Assembly (NCBI GenBank): GCA_964624465.1
Contig: CAZUZD010000205.1
Coordinates: forward strand, 1 to 11,183
From: CAZUZD01 sp964624465
Lineage (GTDB): Bacteria > Planctomycetota > Planctomycetia > Isosphaerales > Isosphaeraceae
Length of the DNA stretch: 11,183 nucleotides
Reading direction: 5' to 3'
Shown here: one piece after another, positions 1-5,404 of the stretch
Layout of the letters: every line of letters starts with the position of its first letter
How positions within the stretch are numbered: the first letter of the stretch is position 1
Translations under genes and position numbers: made by a program
The notes under the pieces: model-generated
What the model was told of the DNA's origin: nothing
Seen by the model: only the letters and a program-made list of their open reading frames with translations
Database searches by the model: none

Positions 1-1
1 G

Positions 2-412
2 GTGGTCGAGCTTGGCCGCCGTCTGCGCCTCGTGCCGGAACCGCTCGCGGAGCTCCGGGGTCGGCAGCGAGTCGGGCCGGGGCACCTTGAGCGCGACCTC
101 GCGGCCCAGCACGGGATCGTAGGCCCTCAGCACCTGGCCGAAGCCGCCGCGGCCGATCCGGCCCAGCACCCGGTAGGCCCCCAGGTCGGGCCAGGGGCCG
201 GGCGTGTCGGCCGTCGAGTGGGGCGCCGGCGGGGACGGCGGGTCGCCGCCGCCCAGGCCCGCGCGCAGGGCCGCGAAGAACGCGGCGTCGTCCTCGGCCG
301 AGTCGATCGGACCGGAGCCCTCCGGGCCGCCGCTGGCGGACCACGAGGTCCAGGTCGGCCCGGGCTCCGAGCCCGACCGCCAGCGGGACCACCCCGGGCG
401 TCGGACGCTCAT
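2..412 (-). CDS. Ser/Thr protein kinase, N-terminal part (runs off the left edge)
   Basis: Reading leftward from the ATG at 412-410 gives 137 open codons that continue past the window edge. Residues 1-77 form a Gly/Pro/Ser/Trp-rich linker without recognisable fold, with an acidic/hydrophobic patch (SAEDDAAFFAALRAG) at about 38-52. The Hanks-type kinase domain starts at about Y80: the glycine loop is G-R-G-G-F-G-Q-V (87-94), the ATP-binding lysine is K109 in VALK, and E128 in FRHEAQ fits the alpha-C glutamate. The catalytic loop lies outside the window. As known for the family, such proteins phosphorylate Ser/Thr and often carry C-terminal sensor repeats or a membrane anchor; neither can be checked here. 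It is the first in-frame ATG found below the upstream gap, but its Shine-Dalgarno match is weak, so translation might begin further downstream in the linker. It points the same way as the kinase at 899-4216, yet a gap of nearly 490 bp suggests its own promoter. Kinase identity is near certain; the start is less so. Confidence 0.9.
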   Translation of the reverse strand, partial: MSVRRPGWSRWRSGSEPGPTWTSWSASGGPEGSGPIDSAEDDAAFFAALRAGLGGGDPPSPPAPHSTADTPGPWPDLGAYRVLGRIGRGGFGQVLRAYDPVLGREVALKVPRPDSLPTPELRERFRHEAQTAAKLDH

Positions 413-543
413 GGACACCGCCCGCCCGCGGCCGTCGTGGCCGCCCGCCGTCGCGTCGTCGCCATGGCCTGCCCCCGCCGCTGCGGCCCGACGCCCTCGG
501 GCCCCGGGCCGTCGACCCCTTGCGCGTGCGCCACACATGCCAG

Positions 544-561
544 TTTGCCCACAGGGACAAA
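544..561. promoter_or_regulatory. Candidate operator palindrome upstream of the left-edge kinase
   Basis: The sequence TTTGcCCacagGGaCAAA is an imperfect 18-bp palindrome (half-sites TTTGnCC and GGnCAAA around four bases). It sits in a short AT-richer patch of otherwise very GC-rich DNA, about 130 bp upstream of the kinase start at 412. Twofold symmetry and position fit a dimeric regulator's binding site. No convincing -35/-10 pair was found on the minus strand nearby, and the symmetry could be chance. The binding protein, if any, is unknown. Confidence 0.3.
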
Positions 562-674
562 TCTGGATCAAGTGTGTGACGCCGCGGCCGCCGACCGCGC
601 CGTGATGGGCACCTTCCCGCTCGCTGGTCCCGTCGTGCTTCCGCCCCCAGCCCGCGAGCGACCGGATCGGCGGC

Positions 675-824
675 GTGAGCCGTCCGCCGAACGACGCCGG
701 CCGGATCGACGCGGTCCTGGGACGTGAGCCGCAGGTCGTGAAGCGGGCCATCCGCGAGTTCTGGGCCCCGGGGCGCACCGAGGCGGGCGGGCCGCGGGTC
801 CCGTCCGGGCTCCACTGGCCCTGA
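675..824 (+). CDS. Possible small ORF, 49 residues, unknown function
   Basis: A GTG at 675 opens a 49-codon frame ending at TGA 822-824. Nearly every third position is G or C, and the peptide has mixed composition (RIDAVLGREPQ, then VVKRAIREFW) rather than the Arg/Pro-rich low complexity of neighbouring chance frames. The same frame is open upstream to about 606, so this could be the tail of a decayed gene instead of an intact one. There is no clear Shine-Dalgarno sequence, no recognised family and no promoter. In DNA of this GC content a 50-codon open frame is expected by chance, so this is only a candidate. Confidence 0.25.
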   Translation: MSRPPNDAGRIDAVLGREPQVVKRAIREFWAPGRTEAGGPRVPSGLHWP

Positions 825-870
825 CCCGCCCCCGGCGTCGGCCTCTGGCCGGAGCCGCGCCTCCTGGCAA

Positions 871-886
871 CGGCCCTCGCGGGCCG
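871..886 (-). terminator. Possible stem-loop downstream of the TPR kinase
   Basis: CGGCCC-TCGC-GGGCCG is a perfect 6-bp stem with a 4-base loop, 12 bp past the stop codon of the minus-strand kinase (899-901). On the minus strand it is followed by TTGCC, not a U-run, so it is not a textbook intrinsic terminator. It could act as a 3' end stabiliser. Short GC stems are common at this base composition. Confidence 0.25.
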
Positions 887-898
887 GCCCCGGCACTG

Positions 899-3800
899 TC
901 AGGGTTCTCTGGGTGAGGACGAATCGGCCGGCGGAGGAACCTGGGCCCCGGAGCCCGACGGACCGTCCGAGGTGGTCAGCTCCGCCAGCTGCACCTCGAC
1001 CCGGGCCACGGCGGCGTCGTCCCCCAGCCAGCGATTCACGGTCTTCAGGTCGGTGAGCAGGCCGATGAGGAACCGGCGATCCTCCGGGGTGGCTTCCGGG
1101 GCGGCGACGACCTGGCGGGCCCAGCGGACGGCCTCCTCGAGGTGCTCGCGGGCCGGCTCCAGGCGCTTCTGCTTCACCAGGTTCCCCGTGAGCCGGCTCG
1201 ACACGCCGGCCAGGAACCGGGCGTTCGCCAGCGAGTCGGGGGTCTCGGCAGCCAGCTCGCGGCCGAGGGCCAGGGCCGCCACGAACCGCTCCTGGGCCTC
1301 GACGACGGCGCCCTTCTGGTTCAGCCACATGCCGAGACGGTCCAGGTTCGAGGCCAGGTCGGTCCGGAGGCGGGGGTCGGCGGGCCGGGCGGCGGCGAGG
1401 GCCTGCTGGAGGGCGATCGCGGCTCGCAGGCTCGCGATCGCCTCGCCCATCTGCCGCAGCTGGCTGTGCAGGCTGGTCAGGAAGTTCAGGTTGTCCAGGA
1501 GCTGGTCGCGGTACTCGGGCGCGTCCGGATCGTCCTGGGCCAGGGCTTCGAGGAGCTCGCGGGCGGCGCGTGCCTGGACGATCGCGCCGGGGAGGTCGCG
1601 GGTCTCGCGGCTCAGCCGGGCCAGGTTGAGGCGGCGCAGGGCCAGGCTGCTCCGCCGTTCGCGATCCGCGGGCCGGGCGTCGAGCAGCTTCGCCCAGCCG
1701 GTCACGGACTGCTCGGCGAACTGCCGGGCCTCGGCCGTCTGCCCCGACTCGAAGAGCAGGCTGCTGAGCAGGAAGCTCGATTCGGCCAGGTCCCGCTCGA
1801 AGTTGGTGACGCCGGGGTGCGCCCGGACCACGGATTCGAGGGTCGCGTGGGAGCGGCGCACCTCGGAGATCGCCGCCTCGAATCGGCCCTGGTCATGGGA
1901 GATCAGCCCCAGATGCTGCTGGCTGGTCCCCAGGCGATAGAGGTACTCGGTGATGATCGGCTCGGCCGCGACGACCCGCTCCTGGATGGCGCAGGCCCGC
2001 TCGAACTCCGCGATCGCCTCGTCGGGTCGACCCTGGTCCCGGAGGATCAGGCCCACGAGGTCGTGCAGGATTCCCGACTGGCTCCGGAACTTGCCGACCG
2101 CGGGCTCGTCCGCGAGCAACCGGTCCGAGGCCTCGATCGCGGCGCGCGCCTCGACCAGGGCCGCGTCCAGCTGCCGCTGCTCCCTGAGGATGAGGCTCAA
2201 CGTCGCGTGGCTCCCGATCCGACCCGAGCGGGAGTCGGGATCGTCGGCCGACCGCAACGGGGGCTGCTCGCGGAGGGCCACCGCCTGGGTCGCCAGGCGG
2301 TTCGCCTGCTCCAGATCGCCGAGCTCCTTCGTGAGCAGGCAGAGCGCCTCGTACGAGTCAGCCAGCCGGGCCTGCGCGAGGGGATCGCCGGGTCCGGACC
2401 GGGCCAGCGACTCGCGGAGCCGCAGGTCCTCGCGGGCCTCGGCCAGGGCCTCGTCGGTCTGGCCGAGCTTCCGCAGGGACCGGCTCAGCCCGTGATGGAC
2501 CTCGGCCAGCTCGCTGGAGACCCGCGGGTCGGGGCTCGATCCCGGGGGCTGGGCCAGCATCGCGAGGGCGTCCCGATAGAGCACGATCGCGTTCTGGTGC
2601 TCGCCGATCTCCTCGGTGAGGACCGCCAGCTTCAGGCCATTCTGGACCAGGTCTTGCAGGGATCGGGGGCTGGACGCGGACCCGGCGAGCAGCCGCTCCC
2701 GCAGGGTGCGGAAGTACTGGAGCGGTTGCTGGAGCAACCGGGCCCGCAGTCCCGCCAGCGAGGGGGCGTCGCGGAGCTGCTCCTCCTCGAGGATGGTCCG
2801 GCGGAACCGGTCGATGGCGTCGATGGCGAGCGCCTCCTGCGACTCCGCGCGGGTCCGCTGGGCTTCCGCCTGCGCGAGCGCCCGGTTCAGGGCCGCGTTC
2901 CGGGATTCCAGGGTCGCCCGGGCGCGGGCCTGGAGGCTCCAGACCGCCGCGAGGCCGACGGCGGTGGCCAGGGTCAGCGTGACGGCGGCGGCGACGACCG
3001 GGCGGCGATGCCGGGTCGCCCAGCGGCGGATCCGGGCGGACCAGGGCTCCTGGTGGGCGTGCACCGGCTCGTAGGCCAGGAATCGCTCCAGCTCCTGCTT
3101 GACGGCCAGCGCCGAGGGATAGCGATCCTCCGGGCGGGCCTGCATCGCCTTCAGGCAGATCGCCTCCAGGGGCCGGGGGACGTCGGGCCGGATTGCGCGC
3201 GGGCGGGGGAACGCCCCGCCGCGGATCCGCTGGATGCAGGTGTCGAGGTCGGTTCCCGAGCGGGAGACGGACGGCCGGCCCGTCTGCAGGCAGTAGAGGA
3301 TCGCGCCCAGGCCGTAGACGTCGCTGCGCGGGCCGGCCTGGCCGAGGTCGCCGATCATCTGCTCGGGGGCCGCGAATCCGGGCGTGCCGATGCGGCCGCC
3401 CCGCAGGGTCGGGCTGGCCCCGCTCCCGGAGAGCCGGACATCACCGGCTGCCCGGGGCTCGGGCTCGGCGGCCCCCATCAGCTTCGCCAGGCCCCAGTCC
3501 ACGACCAGGGTCTCGCCGTAGGCGCCGAGCAGGATGTTGGCCGGCTTGAGATCGCGATGGATCACGCCCCGGCTGTGGGCGTACTCGACCGTGTCGCAGA
3601 CGTCGAGGAAGCGCCCGAGCAGCGCCCGCAGCTCGGCGCGGGCGGCCGTGGCGTCCGCAAACCCGGTCGCGTGGAACGCATCGATCGCCTGCTGGAGGCT
3701 CCCGGTCCGATCCCCCTGGATCAGCCGCATGGCGTAGTACGGGCGGCCGTCGTCGTACCGCCCGGCGCCGTAGACCGGGATGATGCCCGGGTGCTCCAGC

Positions 3801-4216
3801 TTGCTGGTGATCTCGGCCTCGGCCAGGAACCGGGCGCGGTACTCGGGGTCGTCGGCGGCGCCCTCGCGAATCTCCTTGAGCGCGACCGCGCGATCGAGCT
3901 CGGTGTCAAGCGCCCGCGAGACGACGCCCATCCCGCCCTGGTTCAGCGGCGAGACCCGCTGGAACCGGGCCCCGGACCCTGGCGCCACCGGCGGCTCCCG
4001 GGATGCGACCGCCGCCTCCAGCTCGCGGAGCACGGCCAGCAGCTCGGCACGCACCCGGGAGTGATGCTGCGGCTCGATGCCATCCAGGTAGCGCGCGAGG
4101 TCCGGCGGCGTCCCGGGACGCCACTCGGCCTCCAGGCGCTCGCAGGCCCGGACGACCGCGGCCTGCACCTCCAGCGGCAGCCAGTCGGGATCGGCGCCTC
4201 CGCCCGCTCCGGTCAT
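899..4216 (-). CDS. Membrane-anchored Ser/Thr protein kinase with C-terminal TPR repeats
   Basis: This is a 1,105-residue Hanks-type kinase. The chosen start, the ATG at 4216-4214, overlaps the sigma-factor TGA as ATGA; reading further upstream only follows the sigma gene out of frame. Residues 1-80 are an N-terminal linker. The kinase domain spans about 86-380: the loop reads LNQGGMGVV (91-99), with Asn replacing the usual first glycine; the ATP lysine is K114 in VALK; the catalytic loop HRDLKPAN is 220-227 with D222; the metal-binding motif is DWG (240-242), a variant I know from many planctomycete kinases; FAAPEQ is 281-286 and SDVYGLG 298-304. A basic stretch (RIRRWATRHRR) precedes a single membrane span at about 407-427, so the kinase is probably cytoplasmic with the rest across the membrane. 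After a short coiled-coil-like segment (to about 500), some ten TPR-like helical hairpins run almost to the C-terminus, a likely protein-binding or sensing surface. Overlap with the sigma gene implies a shared transcript, translational coupling and probable action on that sigma factor; the latter is inference. Confidence 0.93.
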   Translation of the reverse strand: MTGAGGGADPDWLPLEVQAAVVRACERLEAEWRPGTPPDLARYLDGIEPQHHSRVRAELLAVLRELEAAVASREPPVAPGSGARFQRVSPLNQGGMGVVSRALDTELDRAVALKEIREGAADDPEYRARFLAEAEITSKLEHPGIIPVYGAGRYDDGRPYYAMRLIQGDRTGSLQQAIDAFHATGFADATAARAELRALLGRFLDVCDTVEYAHSRGVIHRDLKPANILLGAYGETLVVDWGLAKLMGAAEPEPRAAGDVRLSGSGASPTLRGGRIGTPGFAAPEQMIGDLGQAGPRSDVYGLGAILYCLQTGRPSVSRSGTDLDTCIQRIRGGAFPRPRAIRPDVPRPLEAICLKAMQARPEDRYPSALAVKQELERFLAYEPVHAHQEPWSARIRRWATRHRRPVVAAAVTLTLATAVGLAAVWSLQARARATLESRNAALNRALAQAEAQRTRAESQEALAIDAIDRFRRTILEEEQLRDAPSLAGLRARLLQQPLQYFRTLRERLLAGSASSPRSLQDLVQNGLKLAVLTEEIGEHQNAIVLYRDALAMLAQPPGSSPDPRVSSELAEVHHGLSRSLRKLGQTDEALAEAREDLRLRESLARSGPGDPLAQARLADSYEALCLLTKELGDLEQANRLATQAVALREQPPLRSADDPDSRSGRIGSHATLSLILREQRQLDAALVEARAAIEASDRLLADEPAVGKFRSQSGILHDLVGLILRDQGRPDEAIAEFERACAIQERVVAAEPIITEYLYRLGTSQQHLGLISHDQGRFEAAISEVRRSHATLESVVRAHPGVTNFERDLAESSFLLSSLLFESGQTAEARQFAEQSVTGWAKLLDARPADRERRSSLALRRLNLARLSRETRDLPGAIVQARAARELLEALAQDDPDAPEYRDQLLDNLNFLTSLHSQLRQMGEAIASLRAAIALQQALAAARPADPRLRTDLASNLDRLGMWLNQKGAVVEAQERFVAALALGRELAAETPDSLANARFLAGVSSRLTGNLVKQKRLEPAREHLEEAVRWARQVVAAPEATPEDRRFLIGLLTDLKTVNRWLGDDAAVARVEVQLAELTTSDGPSGSGAQVPPPADSSSPREP

Positions 4217-4830
4217 CGGGTGCTCATCCCCCAGATCCCGCGGATCCACCTCAGCCGGTTCTTGATCGTCCGCTCCGTGCAGGCCAGCTGCTCGCCGATC
4301 TCGCGGTTGGTGTAACCCTCGAGCTTCCTGAGCGCGACCATCCGGAGCGACTGCCCGGGGTCGTGGCGGTCGAGCTCCTCCAGCAGGCTCCGGCACTCGT
4401 CGGCCACCAGGGCCGCCTGCTCGGGGGTCGGCTCCTGGCCGGCGTGTCGTTCCAGCTCGTGGGCGAGGTCCAGGGGGGAGAGGTGGTCGAGGCTGACCGT
4501 CCGCGCCGCGTCGCGCCTCGCGGCCGACTCCTGCCGGTGCACCTGCCCGCTCTTCCGGACGGTGATGACGAACAGCAGCTTCCAGAGGTCGTCGCGATCG
4601 TCGAGGTCCGGATACCGGCCCGCGTTGAGCGCGCGACAGAAGCTGTCGAAGGCGCTCAGGGCCACATCCTCACCGTCGCGCACCACCGGCGACGCCCCGC
4701 GCAGCTTGCCGCGGGCTAGTCGCACCAGCTGCTCGAAGTACCGCTCCCACAGGCGTCGCGCAGCGTCGTGGTCCCCCCGTTTCAGGGAGACGATCCACTC
4801 CGAGACGGACCCCCCATGATCCTGTTCCAT
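4213..4830 (-). CDS. ECF-type RNA polymerase sigma factor, kinase-linked
   Basis: With the start at 4830 this is a 205-residue two-domain sigma factor, the usual size for the group. Region 2 covers about 10-100 (SEWIVSLKRGD near the start, LWERYFEQLVRLAR at 28-40). The acidic motif equivalent to the ECF DAED motif is present as DGED (52-55), followed by VALSAFDSFCRA and DDRDDLW. Region 4 is the helix-turn-helix at about 173-197 (YTNREIGEQLACTERTIKNR), which would contact the -35 element. The remainder, about 101-160, is the variable linker. No anti-sigma gene is adjacent; instead the next gene is a Ser/Thr kinase overlapping by ATGA. Known precedents (Vibrio PknT/EcfP, Xanthomonas PknS/EcfK) show kinases activating ECF factors by phosphorylation, so that mode is plausible here. 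In-frame ATGs also lie at 4869 (with an AGGA Shine-Dalgarno 9 bases upstream) and 4902. The family's typical N-terminus favours 4830, the ribosome site favours 4869. Confidence 0.92.
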   Translation of the reverse strand: MEQDHGGSVSEWIVSLKRGDHDAARRLWERYFEQLVRLARGKLRGASPVVRDGEDVALSAFDSFCRALNAGRYPDLDDRDDLWKLLFVITVRKSGQVHRQESAARRDAARTVSLDHLSPLDLAHELERHAGQEPTPEQAALVADECRSLLEELDRHDPGQSLRMVALRKLEGYTNREIGEQLACTERTIKNRLRWIRGIWGMSTR

Positions 4831-4914
4831 GTGAGAGCCGACCTGATCCGATCCGGGTGCTGCGACCATCCGGAGCGTTCCTACTTTCCGGAATGCCCTC
4901 ATGGAGCCACCACG

Positions 4915-4923
4915 ATCTTACCA
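4915..4923 (-). promoter_or_regulatory. Possible extended -10 promoter element for the sigma/kinase operon
   Basis: Read on the minus strand this is TGGTAAGAT: an extended TGn followed by TAAGAT, matching four of six bases of TATAAT. Transcription would begin near 4908, giving a leader of about 40 bases to the ATG at 4869 (AGGA at 4882-4879) or about 80 bases to 4830. No TTGACA-like -35 is present at 16-18 bp, although extended -10 promoters can do without one. If this is the promoter, the ATG at 4902 would have almost no leader, arguing against that start. Confidence 0.3.
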
Positions 4924-5068
4924 GGAACACCCCAGGGGATCGCCCCGCGACCGGACCCGGACCGGCCCCGACCCGGGCTCACGACGGGCGGCGAACCACC
5001 CGCGCGGGAGCGGAGTGTCCCGGGCTCGATCCGCCCCACGGCCGGGTGATCGGTCCCGCCAGGCGGCT

Positions 5069-5092
5069 CGGACGGGGCGCGAGCCCCGTCCG
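5069..5092. repeat. Perfect 10-bp inverted repeat with GCGA loop
   Basis: CGGACGGGGC - GCGA - GCCCCGTCCG folds into a stem without mismatch. In the plus-strand sense the loop GCGA is a GNRA tetraloop, a stabilising RNA loop; in the minus sense it is TCGC. No U-run follows on either strand, so it is not a standard intrinsic terminator. It lies between the divergent sigma and surface-protein genes, about 310 bp upstream of the latter. It could be an RNA structure in a long leader, a regulator site or a dispersed genomic repeat. Confidence 0.6.
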
Positions 5093-5100
5093 TGGCCAGG

Positions 5101-5124
5101 AATCTTAACTTGATGTCACAATTG
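5101..5124. promoter_or_regulatory. AT-rich island, possible regulatory site
   Basis: AATCTTAACTTGATGTCACA followed by ATTG is a sharp AT-rich island directly after the GCGA hairpin. It contains TTGATG (5110-5115) as a -35-like hexamer on the plus strand but no matching -10 at 16-18 bp. On the minus strand it carries TTAAGAT, again without a partner -35. TTG and CAA half-sites flank it. It marks the most promoter-like composition in the region, but I cannot define a promoter. Confidence 0.25.
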
Positions 5125-5274
5125 CGCTTGCCACGACACCTTCAAGGGATTCCGGCGACATTCGCGGGGGCGGGGTTCCCCTGCCGGGATCGGATCGCAA
5201 TGGAGGGGGTAGTGGATCGTCGCACGCTCCACGTTCGCCGGGTGATCGCCGTCCGATCGCCCACCCAGCCATCG

Positions 5275-5307
5275 AAAAATTCCCCCCGGGATCGCTCCCG
5301 GCGGGGG
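5275..5307 (-). terminator. Intrinsic terminator-like hairpin reading toward the sigma gene
   Basis: On the minus strand, CCCCCGCCGGGA - GCGA - TCCCGGGGGG forms a stem of ten pairs with one bulged base (plus-strand C5302). It is followed by AATTTTT (plus 5275-5281), the U-tract of a Rho-independent terminator. In the plus sense the A-run precedes the hairpin, so it would not terminate the surface-protein transcript. No minus-strand gene lies immediately upstream of it. It could stop antisense transcription arising in the giant gene from reaching the sigma gene, or end a short unannotated RNA starting within 5308-5404 or beyond. Confidence 0.5.
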
Positions 5308-5391
5308 TTGCCGAGAGACCTGGCCCGGCCGGGCGCCCTGCGGGGTGTCGGGCCCGGGTTCGCTGGACACCGCCAGACTCGCATCCGGAAC

Positions 5392-5395
5392 AGGA
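5392..5395 (+). promoter_or_regulatory. Shine-Dalgarno site fixing the giant gene's start
   Basis: AGGA lies nine bases before the ATG at 5405. This good spacing, together with the onset of the LEDRQLLA-type N-terminus, supports 5405 as the start over an in-frame GTG at 5345. Confidence 0.6.
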
Positions 5396-5404
5396 TCACG
5401 ACCG

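Larger units (their letters stand above)
413..898. other. Intergenic region between two kinase genes
   Basis: This gap separates the 3' end of the larger kinase from the start of the left-edge kinase; both lie on the minus strand. It holds an AT-richer patch with a palindrome (544-561), a weak plus-strand small ORF (675-824) and a short stem-loop just past the larger kinase's stop codon (871-886). The remainder is very GC-rich. Other open frames across it on either strand encode Arg/Pro/Gly-rich low-complexity peptides and look like by-products of base composition. No tRNA or transposon remnant was recognised. Confidence 0.6.
4831..5404. other. Divergent intergenic region between sigma factor and giant surface-protein gene
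   Basis: This region should hold promoters for both divergent units. Items visible in it are a possible extended -10 for the sigma gene (4915-4923), an odd palindrome CCCCAGGGG (4930-4938), a perfect 10-bp hairpin (5069-5092), an AT-rich island (about 5101-5124), a minus-facing terminator-like hairpin (5275-5307), and a 6-bp inverted repeat GGTGTC/GACACC (5344-5349 and 5366-5371) in the likely leader of the giant gene. Open frames crossing it on the plus strand are Arg/Pro/Gly-rich and not credible proteins. No small RNA family was recognised. Confidence 0.6.

Noticed and set aside
2..727. Plus-strand open frame at the left edge
   Set aside because: It is codon-aligned antisense to the left-edge kinase, whose glycine loop and VALK motif are clear.
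568..870. 100-codon minus-strand frame in the gap between kinases
   Set aside because: Its composition is dominated by Arg, Pro, Gly and Ala, with no motif and no ribosome site; expected by chance at this GC content.
1142..4315. 1,057-codon open frame on the plus strand
   Set aside because: It is antisense to the TPR kinase, which has all kinase motifs. The plus-strand product is Gly/Arg/Gln-rich with no domain and reflects GC-rich third positions.
5173..5216. G-rich runs as a G-quadruplex
   Set aside because: Run spacing is irregular and interrupted by C-runs that pair with them; not distinguishable from background GC.
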